Part shown: positions 41,316 to 50,235 of the stretch, in pieces
Layout of the letters: the number at the start of each line of letters is the position of its first letter
Position numbering within the stretch: position 1 is the stretch's first letter
Origin: Aldehydirespirator sp965117015
GTDB lineage: Bacteria > Actinomycetota > Acidimicrobiia > Acidimicrobiales > Aldehydirespiratoraceae
Direction: 5' to 3'
DNA: 64,000 bases
Assembly: GCA_965117015.1 (NCBI GenBank)
Contig: OZ220747.1
Location: 2,852,001-2,916,000, forward strand
The notes under the pieces: generated by a model
Told to the model about the DNA's origin: nothing
Database searches by the model: none
Seen by the model: the letters and a program-made list of their open reading frames with translations, nothing else
Position numbers and translations under genes: made by a program

Positions 41316-42352
41316 CCGGCGGGTGGCGCGGTCACCTCGTCGAGCTTCCTGGCGGCCCGCCCGTCGTCGATTGCGGCGGCCGCTGCCTCCACGCCGGCCG
41401 CGAGGTCGTCCACCACTCCCGCCGCCACCAGGCCCGCGGCTGCGTTGAGCACCACCATGTCGCGTTTGGGCCCGGGCTCGCCGGCCAGGATGCCGGCCAG
41501 GATCCGCGCGTTGTCGACCGGGTCGCCGCCCCGCAGTTCGTCGGGCGTTGCCGGAGCCAGCCCCACATCGCCGGCGTGCAGGCGGTACTCGGTCAACTCG
41601 CCGTGGTTCAGTTCGACCACCAGGTTCGGCCCGGTGGTGGTGAGCTCGTCGAATCGGCCGTCGCCGTGCACCACCAGCGACCGCACCGAACCGGTGGCCT
41701 GCAGCACGGCGGCCAGGGTGGGGACCAGCGACGCATCGGGCGCGCCGATCACCTGGCGCTTCGCATGGCCCGGATGGGACAGGGGCCCCAGCAGGTTGAA
41801 GACCGTCGGTATGCCGACCTGCGACCGCACGGCGGCCACGTGGCGCATGGCCGGATGGAAGGCCTTGGCGAAGGCGAAGCCGAGCCCCGCGGTGCGCACC
41901 GCTTCGGCCACCTGCGCCGGTGTCTGGCCCACGGGCACGCCGATGACCTCGAGCAGGTCGAAGCTGCCCGAGGTGGACGAGGCCTTGACGTTGCCGTGCT
42001 TGCAGACGGTGGCGCCTGCGCCGGCGGCCACGAAGCAGGCCATGGTGGAGACGTTGAGCGCGTGGGTCTTGCGGCCGGGGGTGCCGCCAGTGCCCACGAT
42101 GTCGATGGCGTCGGCGGGGATGTCCAGGGGGGTGGCCGCGTCGCGCATGGCTCCCACCAGGCCCCGGAGTTCGCCGACGGCGGCGCCCTTTATCCGCAGG
42201 GCCACGATGAAGGCGGCCATCTGGGCGTCGGTCGCCTCGCCCGCGAGTATCGCCCCGAGCGCGGCGCGAGCCTCCCCGGTTCCGATGTCCCGGCCGGCGG
42301 CGAGAGTGCCGAGTACCCCGGGCCAGCCGCCGTAGTCGTCGAGAGTGGTCAT
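41312..42352 (-). CDS. trpD: Anthranilate phosphoribosyltransferase TrpD
   Basis: Tryptophan pathway enzyme, 346 aa, joining anthranilate and PRPP. The N-terminal helical domain contains GEATDAQMAAFIVALRIKG. The substrate loop is VDIVGTGGTPGRKTHALNVSTM; most family members have GTGGD here, so the Asp that helps bind PRPP is replaced. The CKHGNVKASSTSGSFDLLE motif and VHGDGRFDELTTTGPN (second metal-binding DE pair) are intact. No other trp gene adjoins it; a TrpB2 gene is about 10 kb away. It overlaps queG by four bases. Confidence 0.93.
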   Translation of the reverse strand: MTTLDDYGGWPGVLGTLAAGRDIGTGEARAALGAILAGEATDAQMAAFIVALRIKGAAVGELRGLVGAMRDAATPLDIPADAIDIVGTGGTPGRKTHALNVSTMACFVAAGAGATVCKHGNVKASSTSGSFDLLEVIGVPVGQTPAQVAEAVRTAGLGFAFAKAFHPAMRHVAAVRSQVGIPTVFNLLGPLSHPGHAKRQVIGAPDASLVPTLAAVLQATGSVRSLVVHGDGRFDELTTTGPNLVVELNHGELTEYRLHAGDVGLAPATPDELRGGDPVDNARILAGILAGEPGPKRDMVVLNAAAGLVAAGVVDDLAAGVEAAAAAIDDGRAARKLDEVTAPPAG

Positions 42353-42407
42353 GGTTCCCTCCGGGTCGCGCAGACACTTCGGATCCCGGCGCGTCCAGGC
42401 TTCAGGC

Positions 42408-42413
42408 TAACTA
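42408..42413 (+). promoter_or_regulatory. Possible -10 box of rnpB
   Basis: TAACTA lies about 11 bases before the start of the RNase P RNA P1 helix. No good -35 is seen. The promoter overlaps the short leader between trpD and rnpB, which are divergent. Confidence 0.3.
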
Positions 42414-42423
42414 GCCTTGCTGC

Positions 42424-42780
<357 letters not shown>

Positions 42781-42786
42781 ACCGGC

Positions 42787-42808
42787 CTAGAGGCCGAGCG
42801 CACAGGCG
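42787..42808 (+). repeat. Dispersed element, fragment D, just after rnpB
   Basis: CTAGAGGCCGAGCGCACAGG matches only the left end of copies B and C. It lies seven bases past the rnpB P1 helix, between rnpB and the convergent membrane-protein gene. Confidence 0.5.
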
Positions 42809-42813
42809 ATTGC

Positions 42814-43299
42814 CTATGGGCGGGTCAGGCGGCCGGTGGTGAGGAAGGCTCGGCGGCGCTGGGGGTCTGACAGGCCGAAGCGGCGGGCGGTCCAGATCAG
42901 CGCGGCGATCCCGGCGAACTCGAACGCGATCAAGACGGCGAGAGGGCGGTCGAACTCGGGGGGGACTCCCTGGCCCACTCCCCCGCTGCCTCCGAGCGGC
43001 CACCAGAACAGGGCGGTGCGCGACCAGGATCCGCTGGCCACGAGGAACACCAGGGTTCCGATCGGCAGCCCGATCCAGCGCCGTCGCCGCAGCCGGCGGC
43101 CCCGGCCGGCGGTGAGGGCCATTACGGCCACGAGAAGCACCACGCTGCCGGCCAGGGTGTGCAGCACCCAGGGCGATCCGCTCAGGTTCTCGGCCAGAGG
43201 CAGCACCGAGCCCAGGGCCACGATCCGGTAGTCGACGCCGCTGCTGCCGAACACCAGCGCCACGGCCACTACACCGCACGCTGCGAACCAGAGAAACAT
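42814..43299 (-). CDS. Four-helix membrane protein of unknown function
   Basis: 161 aa with four predicted membrane helices (about 1-22, 43-65, 75-95, 122-142). Loops contain LSGSPWVLHTLAGS, SWSRTALFWWPLGGSG and an arginine-rich segment RGRRLRRRRW between helices 2 and 3. No known family is recognised. It lies between rnpB (convergent) and the zinc-ribbon gene upstream on the same strand. Confidence 0.65.
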   Translation of the reverse strand: MFLWFAACGVVAVALVFGSSGVDYRIVALGSVLPLAENLSGSPWVLHTLAGSVVLLVAVMALTAGRGRRLRRRRWIGLPIGTLVFLVASGSWSRTALFWWPLGGSGGVGQGVPPEFDRPLAVLIAFEFAGIAALIWTARRFGLSDPQRRRAFLTTGRLTRP

Positions 43300-43347
43300 G
43301 GCGGTCAGGATCGCAGCCGGTCGTTCCGGCAGGACCAGCCGCTCACC

Positions 43348-44094
43348 TCAGCGCAGGACCAGCCGGCCGCACTCGGCGCAGTCCAGCACCTCGCCCTCTG
43401 CGCAGCGCTTGATGCGGGCGACCTCGACGGCGGGCATCTGATGGGGGCAGCCGCAGCCCGAGGACGGATCGAAAGGCACGGCCGTGCTCGGCCCGAACGT
43501 CTGGCGCAACTGCTCGTACTTGGCCACCGCCGGTGCCTCGGCCTCCGCCGCGACCGCGCTCCTGGTGGCCGATAGCGACGCCAGCTGCCCGTCGATGTCC
43601 GCTTCTGCCGCGGCCAACTCGGCCTCCAGCACCGTCGCCTTCTCGTCGCTGTCTGCGCTCTGGGCCTCCAGAGCCTCAGCCTCCCCGCTCAACTCCTCGG
43701 CCTCCATGAGGGCCTCGATGGCCCGTTCCTCCAGGACGCCCTGCCGGGAACGCAGCCCCGCGATCTCGTCCTGAAGCGCCTGGAGATCCCTGATGGCGGT
43801 GATTTCCCCGGAGTACAGGCGGTTGTCGTCCTTGTCGGCCCTGGCCTGGATGATGGCGGCCTCGTCCTCCAGGCGCTTCTGGCGGGTGAGCACCTCGATG
43901 CGCTGCAAGCCCAGTGTGTCGAGCTGCTGCTGCAGCTCGCGCCGCTCGGACCGGGCTGCGTCCAGGTGTCGGCGCACTTCGAGGGTGGCCCGCCGGTGCT
44001 GGAGTTGCTCCGTCTCGGTGTCGATCTCCTGGATCTTCAGCAGCGGGTGGACGCTCTCGGCGGCTTCGCCATCGAGCGGGTCGGCTTCGGGCAC
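43348..44094 (-). CDS. Coiled-coil C4 zinc-ribbon protein (CT398/Rv2229c-like)
   Basis: 248 aa. Residues about 15-190 are a long antiparallel coiled coil. The C-terminal zinc ribbon has GCGCPHQMPAVE and VLDCAECGRLVL, giving two CxC/CxxC knuckles. Members of this family (CT398-like, Rv2229c in M. tuberculosis) are conserved but functionally undefined; the chlamydial member binds sigma-54 and secretion proteins. It is divergent from the oxidoreductase gene. Confidence 0.85.
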   Translation of the reverse strand: MPEADPLDGEAAESVHPLLKIQEIDTETEQLQHRRATLEVRRHLDAARSERRELQQQLDTLGLQRIEVLTRQKRLEDEAAIIQARADKDDNRLYSGEITAIRDLQALQDEIAGLRSRQGVLEERAIEALMEAEELSGEAEALEAQSADSDEKATVLEAELAAAEADIDGQLASLSATRSAVAAEAEAPAVAKYEQLRQTFGPSTAVPFDPSSGCGCPHQMPAVEVARIKRCAEGEVLDCAECGRLVLR

Positions 44095-44175
44095 GGCGAG
44101 ACACTAACGGCTCAGAGTTTCGGCTACTAGGTGAGACTTCCCTCCCTCTCACGGCGTCTGTGGGACCATTCCGGT

Positions 44176-45189
44176 GTGACGTCGGTAGGAATCGTCGGCG
44201 CGGGCCGGGCCGCCACCCTCCATGCCGAGGCGGTCCGGGCTATCAGAGGCGTGCGCCTGGCGGGCGTGGCCGCGTCGTCGACCGCCTCGCCAAGGGCGGC
44301 GGCTCTCGCCGGAGCGCTGGACTGTCCGGTGCTGACGGTTCGGGAGCTGGCCCGGGCTTGCGACGTGGCCGTAATCGCCACTCCCCCGGCTGCCCGGGCC
44401 GAGGCTCTGACCGAGCTGGCCTCGTCCCGCCGGTTGCGGGCCGTGCTGGTCGAGTCGCCCGCGGCGACCACCATCGACGGCATCGCCGACCTCGGCGCCG
44501 CGTTCGGGGGCCGGCCGGTCATGGCCGGGGTGAACCTGCTGCACGCGCCGGCCGTACGCCAGATGCTGGACGCGGTGACGGCCATGGACCCCCACCATCT
44601 GGAGTTGAGGCTGGCCGTGCCCAACCCGGCCCGCGGCCCCGACGCGGGCTGGGCTTTCGGGGGCGGCGTGACCGTCGATCCGGCGGCCGGCTTCTGGCCC
44701 GTACTGATAGCTGCGATGGGCGCGGAGGTCGAGTCTGTCGCCGCGCCGCGGTACGAGGTCGTCGCCGGCTTGGACCGCGCAGCCTCGGTGCTGCTAGAGG
44801 CCGCCAACGGACGCCGGGCCCGAGCCGAGCTCAGCTGGGGCGCCGCTGTGGCCGCGGCCTCCCTCGAGGCCGCCGACTCGCGTCGTGTGGCCCGAATCGA
44901 CCTATGGCCGGTGCCCGGGCTGGAGATCGACGGCGCTGTGGTTGATTCCTCGGCGGGCTCGCAGCACGCGCTGGCCGCACTCGGTTTCGTTGGTCAGATC
45001 CAGCGGCTGGCCCGGGTCGCTTCGGGCGAGGCGACGCCGTGGCCGGAGCTGGTCGCGGCCTCGTCCGCCCTCACCGTCGCGGCGGCGGCCGCCCTGTCGG
45101 CCGGTCGGGGCGGCGGTCACGTGGATGTCCGCGACGTTCCCACCGGCGCGCCGCCCTTCGGGATTCACGGGGGCTTGAGCCTGAGCTAA
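44176..45189 (+). CDS. Gfo/Idh/MocA-type NAD(P)-dependent oxidoreductase
   Basis: 337 aa from GTG 44176 (an in-frame GTG at 44131 would add 15 residues). The Rossmann dinucleotide motif VGIVGAGRAATLHAEAV begins at residue 4. VAVIATPPAARAEAL and VLVESPAA match the family, but the usual EKP lysine is replaced (ESP), so oxidoreductase chemistry may be lost or changed. The C-terminal half is alpha/beta with many alanines. The substrate is unknown. It stands alone, followed by a hairpin and a convergent gene. Confidence 0.75.
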   Translation: MTSVGIVGAGRAATLHAEAVRAIRGVRLAGVAASSTASPRAAALAGALDCPVLTVRELARACDVAVIATPPAARAEALTELASSRRLRAVLVESPAATTIDGIADLGAAFGGRPVMAGVNLLHAPAVRQMLDAVTAMDPHHLELRLAVPNPARGPDAGWAFGGGVTVDPAAGFWPVLIAAMGAEVESVAAPRYEVVAGLDRAASVLLEAANGRRARAELSWGAAVAAASLEAADSRRVARIDLWPVPGLEIDGAVVDSSAGSQHALAALGFVGQIQRLARVASGEATPWPELVAASSALTVAAAAALSAGRGGGHVDVRDVPTGAPPFGIHGGLSLS

Positions 45190-45202
45190 TGGTGTGTCGC
45201 CA

Positions 45203-45251
45203 GAACTTCTGTCAATTCTCCCCGTTTGCGGTGGCTGATCGACAGAAGTTC
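45203..45251. terminator. 11-bp inverted repeat between convergent genes
   Basis: GAACTTCTGTC (45203-45213) and GACAGAAGTTC (45241-45251) are perfect reverse complements separated by 27 bases. They lie between two convergent genes. The long loop is unusual for an intrinsic terminator, so a protein-binding role is also possible. Confidence 0.45.
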
Positions 45252-45262
45252 GGTTGCGGTCC

Positions 45263-45952
45263 CTAGTCGTCGGTGTCGGGCGGGCGGGACGCTCCCGTCG
45301 ACCGTCGCAGGACCAGGCGGTCCGTGCCCGCGTCGATCCCGGGGAGCTGGGGCTGCACCCCCTTCACGCCCCGCCAGGCGGTGAACCGCTCCATCACCAG
45401 GTGCTCCACCTCCTGCCAGGTGCGGGCCCTGGGCTCGGCCTCGTCGCGGTTGTAGGGCTGGTCGAACACGATCACGTCGTTGCCGCTGGCCCTGAGCGCG
45501 GCGATGTTGTGGGGAGCGTCGTCCACGTAGCAGTCGGCCTCCACCTCCGGCTTGTTGCCCAGGAAGCAGATGTCGCGGTACGGGATGCGCTCCGCGTCCA
45601 GCCACTGCACCGTGTCGGCCACCGCCTCGGCATGGCCCCAGTTGACGTAGAGGCGATGGGTGATCACCCGGATCCACACGCCCGCGTCCGACAGCCGCCA
45701 CAGCGCCTCGGCCGCACCCGCGATGGCGGGCAGCTTGGCCAGCATCCGGTGCTCGGTCACGGCCGAGCCGTGGTATCGCTCGAAGTCGCTCGGGCTCAGA
45801 TCCCATTCGCGGAAGTCGTAGGACCGCTCCTCGGGCAGGGAGGCAGGGTCCACGCCCCTCAATCCGGCGATGAACTGCGCGAATCCCGCCGTGTAGTCGG
45901 CGACGACCCCATCGAGGTCAACGCCGAAGACGAATTGAGACGTCTCGCTCAG
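45263..45952 (-). CDS. HAD-superfamily 5'-nucleotidase-like phosphatase with non-standard start
   Basis: HAD hydrolase resembling 5'(3')-deoxyribonucleotidases. Motif I, GVDLDGVVADY, supplies the nucleophile Asp; motif II is RVITHR and motif III/IV CYVDDAPHNIAAL. The frame is closed by TAA at 45997-45995, and no ATG, GTG or TTG lies between that stop and motif I. The first TTG (45862) would delete the catalytic Asp. CTG 45952 is the most plausible start (229 aa). It is just downstream of the Dyp peroxidase gene. Confidence 0.72.
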   Translation of the reverse strand: MSETSQFVFGVDLDGVVADYTAGFAQFIAGLRGVDPASLPEERSYDFREWDLSPSDFERYHGSAVTEHRMLAKLPAIAGAAEALWRLSDAGVWIRVITHRLYVNWGHAEAVADTVQWLDAERIPYRDICFLGNKPEVEADCYVDDAPHNIAALRASGNDVIVFDQPYNRDEAEPRARTWQEVEHLVMERFTAWRGVKGVQPQLPGIDAGTDRLVLRRSTGASRPPDTDD

Positions 45953-45994
45953 CGTGTTGCGCTCGGCCCGACTGCTGTCTACCCGCCAGGCCTC

Positions 45995-46909
45995 TTAGCC
46001 CAGTGCGGCGTCGAGCGCCTCCACTGACGGTGCGAAGTAGAAGGAGCCCGATGCCGGCGTCGAGTAGTCGGTGATGAAGTCGGGCTCCTGGCCGTTGATG
46101 CCGTACATCGCCTCCATCCGCTCGCGCAGCGGGGCCTGCGTCTTGCAGAAGCCCATGAAGTACAGGCCGACTGTGCCGTCGTGGAAGGCGTAAGGAGTGG
46201 AGCGCCGCACCATCTCGCCGCGCTTGGGGGTGGATTCGTCGGCGGTCGCGCCCTCGCGCAACTCCACGTGCGACAGGTGCGACCTCGGCACCTGGACCTC
46301 GAGCTTCGTCGAGTCGGCCTTGGTGCGGCCGAAGGTGTTCTCCTCCTGCTCCAGCGACAGCGTCGACCAGTAGTCCAGGTCGTGGACCCAGCGCTGGGCG
46401 ATGCAGAACGCGCCGCCCTCGCCCGGGTCGCCGTCGTCGATGATGGCCCGGTCGGGCTCGTCCTCGGGCTCCGGGTTGCCGGTGCCGTCGATGTGGCCGG
46501 TGAGGTCGAGGCTGTTCTTGTAGATGAAGGTCGGGGTCTCGCGGGCCACCGCCATGTGGCCGGCCACGGCCCGCCGGAAGGTGTGCTGGACCTCCCAGCA
46601 CAGGTCCTTCTCAGCATGGTGGACCCAGATGAGCAGCTCCTCCTGAGTGCCCTTGGCCACCCGGGTTCCGTCGGGCGACGCGTAGCCGGGATAGGGCTGG
46701 AAGTCGCCGCCGGTCTCGATGCCCAGATCGGCAGCCAGGGTCGGGCCCAGCAGGACGCCGAGATTCACGCCCTGCGCGTCGGCGTCGGCCCGGCAGTCGC
46801 TCAGCGCTCGACGGATGACGCCGAGGTCGGCGCCGTCGACGCGGCTCATGTGGGTGTACCACTGGTACTTCTGCAAATCGGTGAGAATGGCCGCCTGCGG
46901 TGTTGCCAT
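45995..46909 (-). CDS. Dyp-type peroxidase
   Basis: Heme peroxidase of the dye-decolourising family, 304 aa. The hallmark GxxDG motif is GHIDG (138-142), with Asp141 as the distal acid. LDLTGHIDGTGNPE and FCIAQRWVHDLDYW are typical. There is no Tat signal, so it is cytoplasmic or loaded into an encapsulin shell, though no encapsulin gene is nearby and no clear targeting tail is visible. The ATG at 46909 has AGAGGA ahead of it. Some 118 bp without features separate it from the acyl-CoA ligase gene. Confidence 0.92.
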   Translation of the reverse strand: MATPQAAILTDLQKYQWYTHMSRVDGADLGVIRRALSDCRADADAQGVNLGVLLGPTLAADLGIETGGDFQPYPGYASPDGTRVAKGTQEELLIWVHHAEKDLCWEVQHTFRRAVAGHMAVARETPTFIYKNSLDLTGHIDGTGNPEPEDEPDRAIIDDGDPGEGGAFCIAQRWVHDLDYWSTLSLEQEENTFGRTKADSTKLEVQVPRSHLSHVELREGATADESTPKRGEMVRRSTPYAFHDGTVGLYFMGFCKTQAPLRERMEAMYGINGQEPDFITDYSTPASGSFYFAPSVEALDAALG

Positions 46910-47027
46910 CGCTAGTCCTCTCAAGTGGTTGGGGGGCCGGCCGGCGGCCGGCGTTGACATCGGCGCTAGAACCCTAGACGAACGGCGCGGCAGTGGTGCA
47001 CGCTGGAGCGCGGGATTATTCGAGCTG

Positions 47028-48578
47028 TCAGTCGCCTCGCAACTCGCGGCGCAGGATCTTGCCGGATGCGCTCTTTGGAATGGCCTCCAGCACCTCCAGG
47101 GCCCGCACCTGCTTGTAGGTGGCCAGATGCTCGGCGACGTGGGCCTGAAGGTCCTCGAGGGTCAGCGGGCCGGCGCCGGGCGCCAGCGTTATGAAGGCTT
47201 TGGGCAGCTCGCCCGCCTCCTCGTCGGGAACGCCGATCACCGCCGCGTCGGCCACCGCCGGATGGGTGATCAGCACGGCCTCCAACTCGGCCGGGGGCAC
47301 CTGGAAGGCCTTGTACTTGATCAGCTCCTTGATGCGGTCGACGATCGACACATGGTCCTCCTCGTCGACGATGACCACATCGCCGGTGTGCAGCCAGCCG
47401 TCGGCGTCCAGGGTCTCGGCGGTGGCTTCGGCGTTGTTCAGGTAGCCCTTCATCACCTGCGGCCCGCGCACGAGGAGTTCACCGCGCCCGCCCACATCCA
47501 GGTCGTCGCCTGATTCGGGGTCGACGATGCGGATCTCGGTGTTGGAGATGGTCACGCCGCTGGTGCCCGGCCGGAACTGTCCCTCGGGCGTGCAGTGGCT
47601 CACCGGGCTCAGCTCCGTCATCCCGTAGCCCTGGACCACCTCGCAGCCCACCCGGGCCGCCGCCGCGGCGGCCAGGTCGGCGCCCAGCGGCGCCGCCCCC
47701 GAGAAGATCTGCTTGACCGACGACAGGTCGAAGTCGTCCACCGCCGGATGCTTGGCCAACCCCAGCACCATGGGCGGCACCGCGAAGAACCGCGTGATCC
47801 GCTGCTCCTGCACCAACTCCAAGGCTCTGACCATGTCGAAGCGGGGCATGGTGACAACCCGCACGCCGAACGCGAGCAGCATGTTCATGAGCACCTGCAT
47901 GCCGTAGATGTGGAAGAACGGCAGCACGGCCAGGGCCACCTCGCCCTCGGAGGGGACGAACGTGTACTTCATCTGGGCGATGTTGGCGACCAGGTTGCGG
48001 TGGGTGAGCATCACGCCCTTGGGCAGCCCGGTCGTGCCCGAGGAGTAGGGCAGCACGACGACGTGCTCGGTGTAGTCCACCGGCACCTGGTCGATGGGCG
48101 GCCCGAACAGCGAGGCCAGCGGGATGGCCCCTTCCGCCTCACCCATGACCACGATCTGCTCCACGCCGGTGCCCTCCGAGGCGGTTCGGGCCGTCTCCAG
48201 GAACATCGGGATCGTCACGAGCCACGACGCCCCCGCGTCGGTGAGCTGATGGCGCACCTCCTCGGGGCCGTAGGTCGGGTTGATGGTGGTGACGGTGGCC
48301 CCGGCCAGCGCGATGCCGTGGAAGACGATGGCGTACTCGGGGACGTTGGGAGCGAGGATGGCGACGGTTGTGCCCGGGCCCACGCCCCGGGAGTTGAGCC
48401 CGCCGCCGAGGCTGCGAACGGCGGCCTGAAGCTCCGAGAACGTGTACGACGACGAGGCTCCGTCGGTGATGGCCACCTCGTCGGCGTGGTCCGCGGCCGA
48501 CGCGAACACGCACTCGGTGATCGACTGGTCGGGTATGTCCACGTCAGGCAGGGGGCTGGTGTGGATGATGGTGCTCAC
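47028..48578 (-). CDS. AMP-dependent acyl-CoA synthetase (4-coumarate-CoA ligase-like)
   Basis: ANL-superfamily adenylating enzyme, 516 aa, making an acyl- or aryl-CoA. The P-loop is VLPYSSGTTGLPKGVMLTH. VVQGYGMTELSPVSH, the DADGWLHTGDVVIVDEEDHVSIVDRIKELIKYK block and the C-terminal lysine in IPKSASGKILRREL follow in order. Similarity is to 4-coumarate/fatty-acid-CoA ligases; the acid used is not predictable. GTG 48578 is preferred over 48584 because GAGG lies five bases before it. It is divergent from the transhydrogenase operon. Confidence 0.92.
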   Translation of the reverse strand: MSTIIHTSPLPDVDIPDQSITECVFASAADHADEVAITDGASSSYTFSELQAAVRSLGGGLNSRGVGPGTTVAILAPNVPEYAIVFHGIALAGATVTTINPTYGPEEVRHQLTDAGASWLVTIPMFLETARTASEGTGVEQIVVMGEAEGAIPLASLFGPPIDQVPVDYTEHVVVLPYSSGTTGLPKGVMLTHRNLVANIAQMKYTFVPSEGEVALAVLPFFHIYGMQVLMNMLLAFGVRVVTMPRFDMVRALELVQEQRITRFFAVPPMVLGLAKHPAVDDFDLSSVKQIFSGAAPLGADLAAAAAARVGCEVVQGYGMTELSPVSHCTPEGQFRPGTSGVTISNTEIRIVDPESGDDLDVGGRGELLVRGPQVMKGYLNNAEATAETLDADGWLHTGDVVIVDEEDHVSIVDRIKELIKYKAFQVPPAELEAVLITHPAVADAAVIGVPDEEAGELPKAFITLAPGAGPLTLEDLQAHVAEHLATYKQVRALEVLEAIPKSASGKILRRELRGD

Positions 48579-48710
48579 AATCACCTCGTGTGGTCAGTGA
48601 TCTTCAAGCGGAGATTATCCCTGCACCGGGAGATCGACAGCGGCGGCTGGGGAATTGGCAGCGTTGTGCACGGTATGCGTGCATTGTGCTGCCAGTTCGA
48701 GCGGCGGCGC

Positions 48711-48716
48711 TAGGCT
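48711..48716 (+). promoter_or_regulatory. Possible -10 box of the pntAA-pntAB-pntB operon
   Basis: TAGGCT ends nine bases before the GTG start of pntAA, compatible with a very short leader. Upstream, TTGTGCA and TGCATTGTGC form a small repeated/inverted motif (48663-48690) that could be a regulator site. Confidence 0.3.
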
Positions 48717-48725
48717 CCATGCTTC

Positions 48726-49892
48726 GTGCGCCTGGGACTGCTTCGCGAAACAGCGCCTTCCGAGAACCGCGTGGCTCTCGTCCCCGATGGTGTGGGCGCA
48801 ATGGTTCAGCACGGCTGCGACGTGTTGGTCGAGCGAGGCGCGGGATCCGGGGCCGGAATCGACGACGACGCCTACCGCGACGCCGACGCCTCGCTGGTCG
48901 ATCTCGATACGGCCCGCGCCGCTGATCTGGTCGTCTCCGTGCGGGACCTGCCTAGCGGGGACGGTGCCGCGGCCGACTCCCCACCGACGTTCGTAGGGGT
49001 GTTCGACCCGCTATGGATGCCGCAGGGGGCGCAGCGGCACGCCGCCGAGGGCACCTGCGCCTTCTCCATGGACCTGGTGCCCCGCATCACCCGGGCGCAG
49101 ACCATGGACGTGCTGTCCTCGATGGGCACGATCGCCGGCTATGAGGCGGTGCTGCTGGCCGCCAGCCGGCTGCCCCAGATGTTCCCCCTGATGATGACCG
49201 CGGCCGGGACGCTCGCCCCGGCGCGGGTGCTGGTGCTGGGCGCGGGCGTGGCCGGTCTCCAGGCCATCGCCACCGCCCGGCGTCTCGGCGCCGTGGTCGA
49301 GGGGTACGACGTGCGACCGGCCGCGCTCGAGCAGATCCGCTCAATGGGTGCCCGAGCGGTGGAGTTGGACCTCTCAGCGGCGGGAGCCGACACGGCGAGC
49401 GTCGAGGACTCGGGCGGCTACGCCCGGGCTCAGAGCGAGAATGTCGCCGACCGCCAGCAGGAGCTTCTGGCCCCCTACGTGGCCGCCTCCGATGTCGTCA
49501 TCACCACCGCAGCCATCCCCGGGCGGGCCTCGCCGCTGCTGCTCACCGCCGAGATGGTCGACGCCATGACCCCCGGTTCCGTCGTAATCGATCTGGCCTC
49601 CGAGCGGGGCGGCAACTGCGCCGTGTCCCAGTCGGACGTAGAGGTCGAGCGGGGCGGTGTGGCCGTCCTCGCTCCCACCGACCTGGTGTCGCGCTGCGCC
49701 CGCCATGCCAGCCAGATGTTCTCCCGCAACCTCGTGGCGTTCCTGCGCCACCTCGCCCCCGACGGCGAGATCGATCTCCGCGACGATGAGATCCTGGAGG
49801 CCATGCTGGTGACGCGAGACGGCGCGGTGGTGCATCCGGGCGTGGCCGAGGCGCTCGGCGGGCCCGCAGACGCGGCGACTGGGGAGGGCTAG
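48726..49892 (+). CDS. pntAA: NAD(P) transhydrogenase alpha subunit, part 1 (PntAA)
   Basis: NAD(H)-binding domain I of the proton-translocating transhydrogenase, 388 aa, cytoplasmic. The N-terminus GLLRETAPSENRVALVPDGV and the nucleotide-binding VLVLGAGVAGLQAIATARRLGAVVEGYDVRP are diagnostic. The QSENVADRQQELLAPYVAASDVVITTAAIPGR mobile-loop region is present. The enzyme couples proton flow to NADPH formation. The alpha subunit is split in two genes, as in Rhodospirillum. The start is GTG; pntAB follows after four bases. Confidence 0.94.
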   Translation: MRLGLLRETAPSENRVALVPDGVGAMVQHGCDVLVERGAGSGAGIDDDAYRDADASLVDLDTARAADLVVSVRDLPSGDGAAADSPPTFVGVFDPLWMPQGAQRHAAEGTCAFSMDLVPRITRAQTMDVLSSMGTIAGYEAVLLAASRLPQMFPLMMTAAGTLAPARVLVLGAGVAGLQAIATARRLGAVVEGYDVRPAALEQIRSMGARAVELDLSAAGADTASVEDSGGYARAQSENVADRQQELLAPYVAASDVVITTAAIPGRASPLLLTAEMVDAMTPGSVVIDLASERGGNCAVSQSDVEVERGGVAVLAPTDLVSRCARHASQMFSRNLVAFLRHLAPDGEIDLRDDEILEAMLVTRDGAVVHPGVAEALGGPADAATGEG

Positions 49893-49896
49893 TCCG

Positions 49897-50235
49897 GTGG
49901 ACCTGCTTATAGCAGTGACCCTCTTCGCGCTGGCCGTGTTCCTCGGCGTCGAGTTGATCACCAAGGTGCCGCCCACCCTTCACACCCCGCTGATGTCGGG
50001 ATCCAACGCGATCTCGGGCATCACCATCGTCGGAGCGCTGGTGGCGGCCGGCGCCGACCACAGCACCTTCACCGCGGTTCTCGGATTCGCGGCCGTCACC
50101 CTGGCGATGATCAACGTGGTGGGAGGCTTCCTGGTCACCCACCGGATGCTGGGGATGTTCGGCCCCAAGCGCCGCCGGGGCAACTCCGCTGAGGACCGAG
50201 CGGCATCGCCCGCCGAGGGCGCCAGAGACCGGTGA
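49897..50235 (+). CDS. pntAB: NAD(P) transhydrogenase alpha subunit, part 2 (PntAB)
   Basis: Membrane domain II (alpha part) of the transhydrogenase, 112 aa, three hydrophobic helices (about 2-20, 35-55, 63-87). TLHTPLMSGSNAISGITIVGAL is the conserved segment and MINVVGGFLVTHRMLGMF the closing helix. The C-terminal 22 residues are charged and disordered. The TGA at 50233-50235 overlaps the ATG of the first of two tandem mini-ORFs that precede pntB. Confidence 0.93.
   Translation: MDLLIAVTLFALAVFLGVELITKVPPTLHTPLMSGSNAISGITIVGALVAAGADHSTFTAVLGFAAVTLAMINVVGGFLVTHRMLGMFGPKRRRGNSAEDRAASPAEGARDR

Noticed and set aside
44131..44175. Earlier GTG as start of the Gfo/Idh-like gene
   Set aside because: The Rossmann motif begins four residues after GTG 44176; the extra 15 residues (MRLPSLSRRLWDHSG) are not typical of the family, though they cannot be excluded.
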